DNA from: an uncultured Lachnospiraceae bacterium
GTDB taxonomy: Bacteria; Bacillota; Clostridia; Lachnospirales; Anaerotignaceae
Length of the DNA stretch: 64,000 nucleotides
Reading direction: 5' to 3'
Assembly (NCBI GenBank): GCA_944381395.1
Contig: CALWKY010000046.1
Coordinates: 1 to 64,000, forward strand
The notes under the pieces are model-generated. The model had not been told where the DNA came from. It searched no databases and worked only from the letters and a program-made list of their open reading frames with translations. Of this stretch, positions 26,839 to 36,296 are shown piece by piece (within the stretch, counting starts at the first letter, position 1; every line of letters starts with the position of its first letter). The translations under genes and the position numbers were made by a program.

Positions 26839-27123
26839 TTACAGCTGTTCAATTTTAACAGAATCATCTACATCTGTATCGGTGCAGCAGCATTCGGCAT
26901 CTGCTGCTTCATCCTCTTCTTCCTCATCGTCCCAATCGTAATCCCATTCATCTTCGTAGTCATCTTCCATTTTATTATTCAAAAGATAAACTACGCCAAA
27001 CGCAACTGCGATCAGTGCCAGTGCTACAATGGCAATGAGGATATACAACGGTTTCTTATCGTCGCCATCCTTTAAAACAATAATTTTGTCTCTTAAGCCG
27101 TCTGCATCAAAATACTTTCTCAT
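26839..27123 (-). CDS. Small single-pass membrane protein with an acidic tail
   Basis: A 94-residue protein starting after AAAGGAGCGATTCAT-ATG. Residues 1-25 are charged (MRKYFDADGLRDKIIVLKDGDDKK), 26-48 are one membrane helix (PLYILIAIVALALIAVAFGVVYLL), and the rest is strongly acidic (runs of Glu/Asp with Trp/Tyr) with a CCC cluster. I do not recognise a family. Similar layouts occur in Clostridial proteins of unknown role. It could bind metal or position a partner at the membrane, but nothing here proves it. It follows a Nudix gene by 33 bases and may be cotranscribed with it. Confidence 0.7.
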   Translation of the reverse strand: MRKYFDADGLRDKIIVLKDGDDKKPLYILIAIVALALIAVAFGVVYLLNNKMEDDYEDEWDYDWDDEEEEDEAADAECCCTDTDVDDSVKIEQL

Positions 27124-27156
27124 ATGAATCGCTCCTTTACATTAAATTTGAGTAAC

Positions 27157-27615
27157 TCAAAATACTCGTTTCTGATTAATACCGTCTTTGTTGTTTTTAC
27201 GCAACTCGCTGTACTCATAGTACGCTTTTTTTAATATCTGGCGTTCATCGTTGAATTTCAGCAGATGGTATGCCTCATGGAACTTATAAAAACCAGCATC
27301 GGCAAAAAATTCCTCGCTTTGCGGTTTGCAGTAAAAAGAATCTGCACTCATCAAATACCAATGCACGGTTTTGCTGACGTAATCACTATTTCCTTGAAAG
27401 GAATACTGTGTTTTGCCTACATATTTCATAATATTCCCATTGGCACCAGATTCTTCCTTCACTTCCCGCAGTGCAGTCTGGCGATAAGTCTCGCCTTCTT
27501 CCACGGTACCCTTTGGTAGAACCCAGCCCATATACCTGCCGTTTTGATTTTTATACAGCAGGAGGATCTTCCATCTGTGGATGACAACACCGCCGCAGCT
27601 AACTGCTTCAATCAC
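27157..27615 (-). CDS. Nudix hydrolase
   Basis: A 152-residue protein with a complete Nudix box at residues 36-57 (G-x5-E-x7-R-E-V-x-E-E-x-G, here GTVEEGETYRQTALREVKEESG), preceded by the strand MGWVLPK. Such enzymes hydrolyse a nucleoside diphosphate linked to another group; the WVLPKG-T-EEGE form is near diadenosine polyphosphate hydrolases and MutT-like proteins. The substrate is not clear. Start follows CGGAGGTAACACA-GTG/ATG region with a good site. Followed closely by the acidic membrane protein gene. Confidence 0.9.
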   Translation of the reverse strand: MIEAVSCGGVVIHRWKILLLYKNQNGRYMGWVLPKGTVEEGETYRQTALREVKEESGANGNIMKYVGKTQYSFQGNSDYVSKTVHWYLMSADSFYCKPQSEEFFADAGFYKFHEAYHLLKFNDERQILKKAYYEYSELRKNNKDGINQKRVF

Positions 27616-27721
27616 TGTGTTACCTCCGTTTTATCAGGTCCTGTCTATATTCGTTCAAATTTACAGATTTTAGTATACCTCTTTTAGAAGTATTTTTCAA
27701 GACCGCAGAAAAAATTTAACC

Positions 27722-28375
27722 TCATTGCCGTAAATTTTTCATGTTATACAGTATTTTTAATCGGTATTTTGCTAAAATCCAGCAGAAAATGACCCATCCC
27801 ATATAGACCAGACGGAATATAGGATTTTCTAAAAACAAGAAGTAGTTATAAAATCCATGGAGTGCCCATGGTGCCAAAAAACAAAGGAGGAAATACGCTT
27901 TCTTTTGAAAGTGGGTTTTTGCTAACCAATATCCCATTTCCACGCCAAAAAGCCCATGGCAGGGTACAGACAGGATTGCTCTGGAAAGTGCTGTTTCCAC
28001 ACCGCCCAAAGAAAAATGAAAGACATAAGCGATATTTTCCAGCCAGGCAAAGCCCAATGAAAGAAACCCGCTATATATGGCACCATCAATCGGTTCATCA
28101 AAATGACGGTTGTGATAAATCAAAAAGTACAAAAACAACAGCTTTGTACCTTCTTCTACCGCGGAGGCTGCAATAAAAGCGGTATAAAAAGGTCCTTCCG
28201 CATGAGGGAAAGTGCGTTTTAGCCATACGCCCAACCCATAAATAACAAATGTGGAAAACAAGCCATAAACTACACTCCATAAAAGCATACCCCAAGGTTC
28301 TTTGTGATAGCGGTCTTTGCTGTAAAGACAGCATAGCCCAGCCCAAACCGGTGCACCTGCCAAGAAAAAAAGCAT
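27722..28375 (-). CDS. prsW: PrsW family intramembrane metalloprotease
   Basis: About 217 residues with roughly seven membrane helices. The family motifs are in order: SAVEEGTKLLFLYFLI (E-E-x-x-K), GFLSLGFAWLENIAYVF (F-x-x-x-E), CHGLFGVEMGYWLAK (H-x-x-x-x-x-x-x-G) and WALHGFYNYFLF. These residues bind the catalytic metal. In Bacillus PrsW performs site-1 cleavage of the anti-sigma factor RsiW. No anti-sigma gene adjoins it here, so the substrate is unknown. The start is ambiguous: AAGGTG precedes an ATG at 28375 by 6 bases; in-frame ATGs at 28381 and 28399 and a TTG at 28417 are alternatives. Confidence 0.87.
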   Translation of the reverse strand: MLFFLAGAPVWAGLCCLYSKDRYHKEPWGMLLWSVVYGLFSTFVIYGLGVWLKRTFPHAEGPFYTAFIAASAVEEGTKLLFLYFLIYHNRHFDEPIDGAIYSGFLSLGFAWLENIAYVFHFSLGGVETALSRAILSVPCHGLFGVEMGYWLAKTHFQKKAYFLLCFLAPWALHGFYNYFLFLENPIFRLVYMGWVIFCWILAKYRLKILYNMKNLRQ

Positions 28376-28521
28376 TTTCATCACCTTTTTTCTCTTCATT
28401 TTGTCCGTTTTTTGCAAAACCTATCCAAAAAACACGAAGATTTTTCATCGTCTTCGTGTAAAAATATTTGAAATTTCGCAAGTATAGGAAATAAAAAGGG
28501 GCAGTGAAATGGAGAACTGGT

Positions 28522-28545
28522 CTATTTTTATGCCCGTAAAAATAG
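28522..28545 (-). terminator. Possible terminator after the penicillin-binding protein gene
   Basis: CTATTTTTA and TAAAAATAG form a 9-bp AT-rich stem around TGCCCG right after the stop at 28547. It is weak, with no clear T run. Confidence 0.4.
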
Positions 28546-28546
28546 T

Positions 28547-29947
28547 CTATTTTTGTTCCGTTTCCAAGGCTGCCGCAATCATTTGTCCAGCAATCCCAGA
28601 AGCAGAACCGTCTCCAATATTTTCTACCAGTACCGCCACAGCCACTTGAGGATCTTCTGCCGGTGCAAATCCTACAAACCAGGAGTGGTCATTGCCTGTG
28701 GCATTTTCTGCTGTACCTGTTTTTCCTGCCACTGTAACGCCTTCCACTTGTGCGCCAGTGCCGGTACCACTTTCCACAACGCCTTGCAGCATATTTTGCA
28801 GTATTTCCGCTTCCTGCACAGTACAGATTTGGCGTAACTGGGAAGGCAGAGTCGTATCGCTTGTACTGTCATCCGCATGGAGCACATGATCCACCAAATA
28901 AGGCTGCATCATGATGCCGTCATTAGCAACTGCGCTGATCAGCATTGCCATATATAACGGCGTTACCACTGTTTTTCCCTGACCAATGGATGTTTCCACC
29001 AGCTCATTGTCCGCTGCATCTGCTGTAAGTCCTACTTTATTCAGGCTTACTGGCAGTTCCATGCCATAAACAGCAGTCATCCCCACCTCTTCCATGGTCT
29101 TTAAAAGGTTTTCTGCACCGATTTTTTCTGCCAGCGCAGCAAAATAACAGTTACAGGAAGTCGCCAATGCCTCTGCCATATCTACCGTTCCATGGGCACG
29201 GTTGTTATAACAATGAATTTCTTTATCCGTAAAAGACGCTTCCCCGGTACAATCATAGGTAAAATTTTCCCAATCTTCCAGATATTCCATAGCAGCCAAT
29301 GCTGTTACCATCTTAAAGGTAGATCCCGGCGGATAAAGCCCCTGGGTAACACGATTTAATAACGGGCTGTCCTGCGCCGTTTGCAGCGCGTCCCAGTCTT
29401 CTAAAATGGTATTGGGGTCATAGTCCGGATAACCGTATAAGGCTAAAATTCTGCCGGTAGAAGGCTCCATAACCACAATGGCACCATTCGCACCGTCCAG
29501 CAGCTGGGCTGCCTTTTCCTGTAAAGTAATATCCACTGTCAGCACAACACTGTTGCCTTTGGGGAGTTCTCCAGTGAAAAGCGCTTTTCCGCGCTGTAAT
29601 AGGTTATGGTCAACGGTATTCAACACAAAGTTTTCTGATGCTTCTATGCCGCTTTTTCCTTTATCGCTGTAGCCTGTAATATGACCGGCTGTTCTGCCAT
29701 AGGGATAAGATCTGGTTTTTGTACCATCTGCCGCAATCAGGTCTTCTGCCAAAACGATACCATTTTCATCCAGAATATCGCCTCTTTGAATGCTTTCATC
29801 CACATAATTTAATCTGCGGTTATAAGAGCTGGTTACAATGCTGTCCCGATCTACCACGACCAGTTTTACCAAATAGCCCATAGAAACAAACAGTACCAAT
29901 GCCAAAAACCAGAACACACGGCGGATACTACGTTTCGTTTTACTCAT
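28547..29947 (-). CDS. Class B penicillin-binding protein (transpeptidase)
   Basis: About 466 residues from the ATG at 29947, which overlaps the end of the FtsW/RodA gene by 8 bases (AGAGGAG lies 12 bases before it). One N-terminal membrane helix (VFWFLALVLFVSMGYLVKLVVV) precedes a short dimerisation region and the transpeptidase domain with the three active-site motifs S-T-F-K, S-C-N and K-T-G-T. It cross-links peptidoglycan outside the membrane. The partner FtsW/RodA polymerase upstream makes a SEDS-bPBP pair. It resembles the PbpA/FtsI-like group seen with FtsW in Actinobacteria and Clostridia; division versus elongation role is open. Confidence 0.92.
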   Translation of the reverse strand: MSKTKRSIRRVFWFLALVLFVSMGYLVKLVVVDRDSIVTSSYNRRLNYVDESIQRGDILDENGIVLAEDLIAADGTKTRSYPYGRTAGHITGYSDKGKSGIEASENFVLNTVDHNLLQRGKALFTGELPKGNSVVLTVDITLQEKAAQLLDGANGAIVVMEPSTGRILALYGYPDYDPNTILEDWDALQTAQDSPLLNRVTQGLYPPGSTFKMVTALAAMEYLEDWENFTYDCTGEASFTDKEIHCYNNRAHGTVDMAEALATSCNCYFAALAEKIGAENLLKTMEEVGMTAVYGMELPVSLNKVGLTADAADNELVETSIGQGKTVVTPLYMAMLISAVANDGIMMQPYLVDHVLHADDSTSDTTLPSQLRQICTVQEAEILQNMLQGVVESGTGTGAQVEGVTVAGKTGTAENATGNDHSWFVGFAPAEDPQVAVAVLVENIGDGSASGIAGQMIAAALETEQK

Positions 29948-31295
29948 AGATCCGATCACGCTCCTCTTTTTCTCTGGCATCTTCCTCACATAATACACAG
30001 ATCCACTGCAAAATGCCAAACATAATCATGCTGGATAAAATGGAAGAACCGCCATAGCTGACCAGTGGTAATGTAACACCAGTCAAAGGAATCAATTTAA
30101 TGACGCCGCCAATAATAAGAAACGCCTGGAACGTAAGCAATACTGTCACGCCCATGGCAATCAGGCTGTGGTATTTTCTCGCACTATCCAATGCTACACG
30201 CACACCGCGATACAAAATCATCAAAAAAATGCCAATGAGCCCTAGCCCGAAGAAGCTGCCAAATTCTTCACAAATGGCGGCAAAAATACAGTCACTTTCT
30301 ACCACAGGAATCGTCTCAGGCATGCCTTTGGTTAGTCCACTGCCAAAAAATCCCCATGTGGTAATGGCAAACAAAGAATTGACAATCTGGTAACCGCCGG
30401 TATCAATATCCGCCCAAGGATTTTTCCACGCAGCCACACGCACCTGTACATGACTAAACAGGCGATATGCCAATACTGCAGCGGCGCTTGCCGTGCCCAT
30501 GCCCAAAAAGAAAAGCAATTCGCTGGAAGTAGAAACATAAAGCAGCACCATATAAGTCATAAAGAAGATCAACGCGCTGCCCAAATCCTTCTGTAATACC
30601 AAAAGCAGAATAATTCCGGCAGAAAGAATTGCTGTCTGCAAAAACTCCCGCCAGCCTACACGTTTGCGAAATACACTGGCAAGGTAGAATATGAATAGAA
30701 ACTTTTCGATTTCCGAAGGCTGGAAAGTAAAAGAATACGTCCTGAACTTTAAAGTAAGCCAGTTAACAGAGCCGCCTTTTTCCTCGCCAAAAAAGTGGGT
30801 TGCCAGCAGCAGTCCGTAAATCAGCACAACATACAGCCACTCCAGTTTTTCTGTATGAGGGATGATCTTCATGATATAGGGTAGCAAACAAATGCAAGTC
30901 AGCCCCAATGTCATCCATATGAGTTGACGCTGTGCCAAAGGCGGTTCTAACCGCCACAAAAAAATCAGACCCACATCCATCAGAAACAGCATCCCATTGA
31001 TGAGCAGCGGACAGCCATCATAGTAAATATGATCCAACATCCACCAGGCAATCAATAAAAATATCAATCCAGCCAATCCAAATCCAGCAGCGGCAAAACC
31101 TGTTCTTGCCGTCAGAATCAAAAAGGCTAATAGGTGCATGCCAATTACGATTCCTTTTTGCAGGGATACTGCGGTAACAGGGCTGCCCAAAAAGCCGCCC
31201 TGCTCATATGCAATATACACAATCCCGCTCCAAAGGAACAGCCCAATCCCACCTATAAACAGATATCTGCTCAATACAATGAGAAACTCCATCAA
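29940..31295 (-). CDS. FtsW/RodA/SpoVE family SEDS glycosyltransferase
   Basis: A 451-residue protein with about ten to twelve membrane helices. Family marks: GGSVNWLTLKFRTYSFTFQPSEIEKFLFIFYLA (W-x-x-x-x-x-x-x-x-Q-P-S-E), LQKDLGSALIFFMTYMVLLYVS (with the catalytic Asp), the loop WADIDTGGYQIVNSLFAITTWGFFGSGLTKG, and PLTGVTLPLVSYGGSSIL. It polymerises lipid II into glycan strands at the membrane. Its gene overlaps that of the class B penicillin-binding protein, its expected partner. The N-terminal 90 residues are longer than in a minimal FtsW. Confidence 0.92.
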   Translation of the reverse strand: MMEFLIVLSRYLFIGGIGLFLWSGIVYIAYEQGGFLGSPVTAVSLQKGIVIGMHLLAFLILTARTGFAAAGFGLAGLIFLLIAWWMLDHIYYDGCPLLINGMLFLMDVGLIFLWRLEPPLAQRQLIWMTLGLTCICLLPYIMKIIPHTEKLEWLYVVLIYGLLLATHFFGEEKGGSVNWLTLKFRTYSFTFQPSEIEKFLFIFYLASVFRKRVGWREFLQTAILSAGIILLLVLQKDLGSALIFFMTYMVLLYVSTSSELLFFLGMGTASAAAVLAYRLFSHVQVRVAAWKNPWADIDTGGYQIVNSLFAITTWGFFGSGLTKGMPETIPVVESDCIFAAICEEFGSFFGLGLIGIFLMILYRGVRVALDSARKYHSLIAMGVTVLLTFQAFLIIGGVIKLIPLTGVTLPLVSYGGSSILSSMIMFGILQWICVLCEEDAREKEERDRIYE

Positions 31296-31301
31296 ATCTC
31301 A

Positions 31302-33722
31302 TCACTCCACTCCGCGGAAAAAATGACCTTTCGTACTGCCGCGCAATTCCATCTGACGCAGCAATTCTTTGGCAGCAGGACCTTTTTGTCCCTGTACCAT
31401 TTCTCCATAAGCTCTGGCAATCTGTGCTGCTCTGGCTCCGCTTTCCTTTGTAAAAAACAGCCGCACACTGCCTACGCCATTATCCATAACTTCATCAAAA
31501 AACTTCAATGTAAAGAGGGGTTTTCCATTAAGAATACGGCAAACACACCGCTCACAATCCGGCATTAAAGGAAATCTTTCTCCTTTTCTGTCCTGCAGGA
31601 AATAAAGGCTTTCTGTACCCTTTTCACTGCAATACATTTTGCCGGCTTTTCCACCCACATAATTACCAATGGGGCACTGCTGGGTAATCATCAGCGGCAA
31701 ATAGCCATATACCAGCATTTCCGTTTCTTTCCCCGCAAAAGCGGCGATTTCTGCGGCATTTAATTCCGGAGAAAGGCAAACCTGCTCCGCACCCGCATCC
31801 AGCCAGGTTTGCAAAGATTTTTCATTGGTAACATTGAGGGTATAATCCACCACAACCGCCTTGCCGCTATGACGAACCTGAGCAAACTGTCCGCCGCTGC
31901 GTACCAGAAATCCATCGATATCACTTAGAAGCAGTTCCGCCAGCAAATCTTTGGTAATATGCTGTGTAATCCCCCGTTCAATCTGGGGCATTGCGGCAAA
32001 CAGCTCTATGCCTTGATCTTTTGCCAGCGCAAGGGCTTCCTGCCAAAACGCGCCAAAGGCATGGTTCATTTCAAAATAAATCCGCTTTAACCCATCGGTT
32101 TTTAAAATTGCCTTAAACTGTTCCGGATTCACAACCAACGCAGATAATTTTTTGCGGGTAACTTTTGCAGGACGTGCCATATGCAGCAGTTTGCTTTCTT
32201 TGGGTGTACGATGGCTCTTGCGCAGGATTTCCTGGCGCAGGCGCTCTGCCGCTTCCCGCCGCAGTGCATTTAATTCTTTAATACCTACATAAATTGCGTC
32301 ATCCATATCCACTTGCAGCATTTCCATGGAAAAAGTGGTTCCACCCAGCTTACTCAATCTTTCTTGCAGTTCTTCTTTGCTCAGGGGCTGATTTTTCGCA
32401 GGCATCACTTCTGTACCTGTTACAAATACAGCGTTTCCTGCGTTATCATAAAGCTTAAACGTAATTGACTCGCCTATTTTTGCACGACATTCTCCCCAAA
32501 CAGGAATTTTCCGCTCATCTTTTTGCCAAGTTTTTTTCCACTCGTCTTGTAATGCCTTATCAAATGTTTTATACACGGCATCATTTTTTTCAATACCGCC
32601 CTCCAGAGAAATAGTAATGACTTCTCCCGCCCGAGAAGGCTTCGTAATCTGAGTGCCTACATGCTCGCCTTGGCTTGTCCAAATTTCAATGCCGTCTCCC
32701 GGCACCATATTTTCCCGGGTGCGGATCATCACTTTATGATACTTAGGAATATATTGGTCTACAAAACCGCATTTTAACCCCCAAGTTTTGGGACGCTCCA
32801 CACTCATCATGTCCGCCCCTGCAATCTCCTCGTAATACCCAGTGGTAAATCCGCCACGGTTAAAGAGCTGCAGCAGTATTTTTTCATCTTTTAAATCCAC
32901 CTGATAATGTGCCGGATCCTGTTGCGCCAAATCCATATACTTACGGTAAATAGCCGTTACACCCGCTACATATTCCGGATTTTTCATTCTTCCTTCAATC
33001 TTAAAAGAAGCCACACCACTTGCTAAAAGCTGGGGTAAAATTGCCAGAGTACACATATCCTTGGTTGAAAGCAAATGTCCTTTGGTAATTTCACCGCCAC
33101 GATCGCACAGGCTGTAAGGCAGGCGGCAAGTCTGTGCACAGCGGCCACGGTTACCGCTTCTGCCGCCGATCATACTGCTCATTAAGCACTGTCCAGAGTA
33201 AGAGACACACAAAGCGCCATGAATAAACGTCTCAATTTGTGCTCTGGCATGGGAAGCAATATGGCTGACCTCACCTAACGTTAATTCCCGGCTTAAAACT
33301 ACTTTGGAAAATCCTAAATCGTATAAATATTCCACATCTTCCAAAGAATTGGCTGTCAGCTGTGTGCTGGCATGCAGTGGCAAATCGGGGTACTTTTCCT
33401 TTACAGCCATTGCCGCGCCCAAGTCCTGCATAATCAGCGCATCAACACCCATTGCATACAAGCCGTCAATAAAGGAAAGGAACCCATTGAGTTCCCCTTT
33501 TTTATAAACTGTATTCACCGTTACGTATACTTTCACCCCGCGCAAATGGCAGTAATCGCAAACCGTTTCCAATTCCTCTTTGGAAAAATTGTTGGCATAT
33601 GCTCTGGCGCTAAAGTCTTTTCCCCCCAAATAAACGGCATTACATCCATTCTGTACCGCAGCATACAGGCTTTCCATAGACCCTACTGGAGAAAGTAATT
33701 CTGCTTGGCTGATCCGATTCAT
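31302..33722 (-). CDS. Peptidase U32 family protein with DUF3656 (RlhA-like)
   Basis: An 806-residue protein. Residues 1-400 are the U32 TIM-barrel-like domain: AELLSPVGSMESLYAAVQNG, ALIMQDLGA, and the Cys cluster IHGALCVSYSGQCLMSS...NRGRCAQTCRLPY followed by FKIEGRMK. The rest includes the DUF3656 region and a second barrel ending in FPLMPDCERCVCRILNGK. This layout matches E. coli RlhA (YdcP), which hydroxylates a cytidine of 23S rRNA; the four clustered cysteines likely hold an iron-sulphur cluster. Protease activity is doubtful despite the name. Its start overlaps the zapA stop (ATGA). Confidence 0.88.
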   Translation of the reverse strand: MNRISQAELLSPVGSMESLYAAVQNGCNAVYLGGKDFSARAYANNFSKEELETVCDYCHLRGVKVYVTVNTVYKKGELNGFLSFIDGLYAMGVDALIMQDLGAAMAVKEKYPDLPLHASTQLTANSLEDVEYLYDLGFSKVVLSRELTLGEVSHIASHARAQIETFIHGALCVSYSGQCLMSSMIGGRSGNRGRCAQTCRLPYSLCDRGGEITKGHLLSTKDMCTLAILPQLLASGVASFKIEGRMKNPEYVAGVTAIYRKYMDLAQQDPAHYQVDLKDEKILLQLFNRGGFTTGYYEEIAGADMMSVERPKTWGLKCGFVDQYIPKYHKVMIRTRENMVPGDGIEIWTSQGEHVGTQITKPSRAGEVITISLEGGIEKNDAVYKTFDKALQDEWKKTWQKDERKIPVWGECRAKIGESITFKLYDNAGNAVFVTGTEVMPAKNQPLSKEELQERLSKLGGTTFSMEMLQVDMDDAIYVGIKELNALRREAAERLRQEILRKSHRTPKESKLLHMARPAKVTRKKLSALVVNPEQFKAILKTDGLKRIYFEMNHAFGAFWQEALALAKDQGIELFAAMPQIERGITQHITKDLLAELLLSDIDGFLVRSGGQFAQVRHSGKAVVVDYTLNVTNEKSLQTWLDAGAEQVCLSPELNAAEIAAFAGKETEMLVYGYLPLMITQQCPIGNYVGGKAGKMYCSEKGTESLYFLQDRKGERFPLMPDCERCVCRILNGKPLFTLKFFDEVMDNGVGSVRLFFTKESGARAAQIARAYGEMVQGQKGPAAKELLRQMELRGSTKGHFFRGVE

Positions 33723-34141
33723 GCTTTCTGTTCATCCTCTCTTGCGTGTTTCGCTCTATGCTGGCGATGTTCTTGTGCAGTATGTCCTGTAGGTCTGCTA
33801 TAATTCAGATCCCCTTCCAATGCCGCGGCATAGTCGTCCACCTTCCGCTGCAAAGCCTTTTTTTCTCTCTCCGCAGCTGCTAATTTTCTTTCTAATTCCT
33901 GAATTTTTTCTGTCTGTGCCTGTTCCGTTGTACCTTCCAGCAGGTTCAAATAATCATCTGCCACATTCATCGCTGTCAATACATACGCCAATGCGGCATC
34001 CGTTCCCGCTGCTGTACTGCGGCGCACTTCAACCATTTTTTCATTGACATAATTTGCAACCGCTTCCATATGCTCTTCTGTGGCATCTCCCACTAAGGTA
34101 AAATTCTTGCCATCTACTTGCACACGAACTCTTCGTTTCAT
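33719..34141 (-). CDS. zapA: Cell division protein ZapA
   Basis: A 140-residue protein. The N-terminal part MKRRVRVQVDGKNFTLVGDATEEHMEAVANYVNEKMVEV matches the ZapA head domain, followed by a long helical coiled-coil region (LERKLAAAEREKKALQRKVDDYAAAL) and a charged His/Arg-rich tail. ZapA bundles FtsZ filaments at the division site. Start after GAGAGGATTCGCAAAG-ATG. It overlaps the U32 gene by 4 bases, and FtsW/PBP genes follow, so a cell-division/wall transcript zapA-U32-ftsW-pbp is likely. Confidence 0.9.
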   Translation of the reverse strand: MKRRVRVQVDGKNFTLVGDATEEHMEAVANYVNEKMVEVRRSTAAGTDAALAYVLTAMNVADDYLNLLEGTTEQAQTEKIQELERKLAAAEREKKALQRKVDDYAAALEGDLNYSRPTGHTAQEHRQHRAKHAREDEQKA

Positions 34142-34341
34142 CTTTGCGAATCCTCTCTTTCTTTTCTCTTTTGATTCTGCGCTGTATATTTGCGTACAAA
34201 ATAATGATTAGCATTACTATACCACAAATTTCCACTGCTTAAAAGATATTTCCAAAAAGAGAAATCCTCGTGCCTTTCCATAGGATCATTTTTTTGAATC
34301 TAAGTTATTTGTTTTTTGTATGGAAAAAACCACTTTAGGGC

Positions 34342-34370
34342 TGGACAGATTTTGTCCCATCTGTTATGAT
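34342..34370 (+). promoter_or_regulatory. pckA promoter with an overlapping CggR-like half-site
   Basis: TGGACA (34342-34347), 17 bases, TATGAT (34365-34370, with an upstream TG as in extended -10 sites). Overlapping the -35, GACA-N6-GTCCC (34344-34358) is the reverse complement form of one CggR half-operator (CGGGAC-N6-TGTC). Promoter call is good; the regulatory reading is inference. Confidence 0.65.
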
Positions 34371-34476
34371 AAGGTTGTAGTTATTTTTACAAACTACAAG
34401 CATATTTTTTTACAAAGCATTGTAAAAGGATAAACGGTAAAAAAAAGAAAATATTTTCAGGAGGCTGCAAACTGAC

Positions 34477-36042
34477 ATGGATATGCAAATTTCCGAAAAA
34501 ATCTGTCGCGCTGCAAAGAATGTTTACCAAAACGAAAGCCCTGCTTTCTTGGTAGAAAAAGCACTGGAAAAAAAGGAAGGCGTGCTGGCTGATAATGGCG
34601 CCCTTGTGGTAGATACGGGAAAGTACACCGGCAGATTACCGAAAGATCGTTTTTTTATTGATCGGGAAGAGGTTCATGACAAGATCAATTTTGGCGAAGT
34701 CAATCAAGCTGCTGCGCCAGAGGTATTTTATCATTTACGGGATAAAATGTGTGCTCATCTGGCAGGAAAAGATGTATTTATCATGGATGGATTCGCCGGT
34801 GCGGACCCTGACCATAGAAAATCCTTCCGTGTCATTACAGAGCAGGCTGCGCAAAGTCTGTTCGCGCATCAACTGTTACGCCGCCCTACACAGGAGGAGT
34901 TGGTAAATTTTGAAGCAGATTTTACCGTAATTGCAGCACCTTCTTTACATACGGACCCCAAAGAAGATATGGTACGTTCCGATGCAGCCATTCTCATTGA
35001 TTTCCGTGAAAAAACAGTACTGATTGCTGGTACGGGTTACTCCGGTGAAATTAAAAAGAGTATTTTTACTATTATGAATTTCTTGATGCCGGAAGAAGGG
35101 GTTTTCCCCATGCATTGCTCAGCCAATATTTCTAAAGAGGGTAAAACTACACTGTTTTTCGGTCTTTCCGGTACAGGTAAAACCACCCTTTCCGCAGATC
35201 CTGCCTGTGTCTTGATTGGTGATGATGAACATGGCTGGGGACCTAAGAGCGTTTTCAACTTTGAAGGCGGCTGCTACGCAAAGTGTGTGCGTTTGAGTCA
35301 GGAAAATGAACCGGATATTTATGACGCCATCCGTTTTGGTACTTTGGTAGAAAACGTAACCGTACAGAAAGATCGTACCTTGGATTTTGATGATACCACC
35401 CATACGGAAAACACCCGTGCCGGATACCCCATCCATTACATTCATAATGCTTCTCAAAGCGGTATGGGTAATGTGCCTTCTGCAGTAATTTTCCTGACAG
35501 CGGATGCTTACGGTGTGCTGCCTCCTATTTCTATTTTGGACAGCAAACAGGCTGTTTATTACTTCCTTTCCGGCTTTACTTCCAAATTAGCCGGTACTGA
35601 AGTAGGCATTACAGATCCTGTCCCTACGTTCTCCAGTTGTTTTGGTGCGCCTTTTTTGCCCCTGCGTCCTATCTGCTATGCAAAAATGCTCCAGCAGCGT
35701 ATTGACGCAGGAAATATTCCTGTTTATCTGGTTAATACCGGCTGGAATGGCAGCGGAAAACGGATTCCACTGAAATACACCAGAGCCATGGTAACCGCAG
35801 CAATCAATGGTACCCTGCAGAAATCTGAAACAGTATTGGATCCTTTCTTTGGTCTGCGCACCCCTGCTTCTTGCCCCGGCGTGCCCGATGAACTGCTTTG
35901 CGTACGCAATACTTGGAGCGACACTAAACAGTACGAAGCGCAGGCAAAAAAACTGGCAGAAGCTTTCCGCCAAAACGAAATAAAATTGGAACAGGTACCG
36001 GCAGATATTCTTGCAGCTGGACCTCATGCACAGTATAGCTAA
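34477..36042 (+). CDS. pckA: Phosphoenolpyruvate carboxykinase (ATP)
   Basis: A 521-residue enzyme interconverting oxaloacetate and phosphoenolpyruvate with ATP/ADP, for gluconeogenesis or, in fermenters, CO2 fixation toward succinate or propionate. Residues 229-239 are the kinase-1a loop (GLSGTGKTTLS), FGLSG preceded by MHCSAN, IGDDEHGW is the metal-binding kinase-2 motif, and NTRAGYPIHYIHNA, TGWNGSGKRIPLKYTRAMV are substrate and adenine regions. Full length. AGGAGG lies 12 bases before the ATG, a slightly long spacing. Its own promoter carries a CggR-like half-site, and a strong terminator follows. Confidence 0.96.
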   Translation: MDMQISEKICRAAKNVYQNESPAFLVEKALEKKEGVLADNGALVVDTGKYTGRLPKDRFFIDREEVHDKINFGEVNQAAAPEVFYHLRDKMCAHLAGKDVFIMDGFAGADPDHRKSFRVITEQAAQSLFAHQLLRRPTQEELVNFEADFTVIAAPSLHTDPKEDMVRSDAAILIDFREKTVLIAGTGYSGEIKKSIFTIMNFLMPEEGVFPMHCSANISKEGKTTLFFGLSGTGKTTLSADPACVLIGDDEHGWGPKSVFNFEGGCYAKCVRLSQENEPDIYDAIRFGTLVENVTVQKDRTLDFDDTTHTENTRAGYPIHYIHNASQSGMGNVPSAVIFLTADAYGVLPPISILDSKQAVYYFLSGFTSKLAGTEVGITDPVPTFSSCFGAPFLPLRPICYAKMLQQRIDAGNIPVYLVNTGWNGSGKRIPLKYTRAMVTAAINGTLQKSETVLDPFFGLRTPASCPGVPDELLCVRNTWSDTKQYEAQAKKLAEAFRQNEIKLEQVPADILAAGPHAQYS

Positions 36043-36063
36043 TTTCTATCCGGTTCCCCTTTC

Positions 36064-36105
36064 GAAAGCCCATTCGTCATGCCAATGGAAAACGAATGGG
36101 TTTTC
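36064..36105 (+). terminator. Terminator of pckA
   Basis: AAAGCCCATTCGT and ACGAATGGGTTTT form a long stem, followed by TTTTC, 22 bases past the pckA stop. Confidence 0.85.
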
Positions 36106-36296
36106 TTATTGCTAAAATAAAGAACATATATTCCCGTTTTCTTTTTTCTCATTTCTCAAAATTTTTATTTTGAATTTTATAAATTACTAGAAATTATTGG
36201 ATTTATACTATACAGAATAAAAATTATGGTAATTTTTTCCACTTGAAAAAGAACATTTGTTCCTATATAATCATAGAAAAGAAAGGAGGTTATGTA

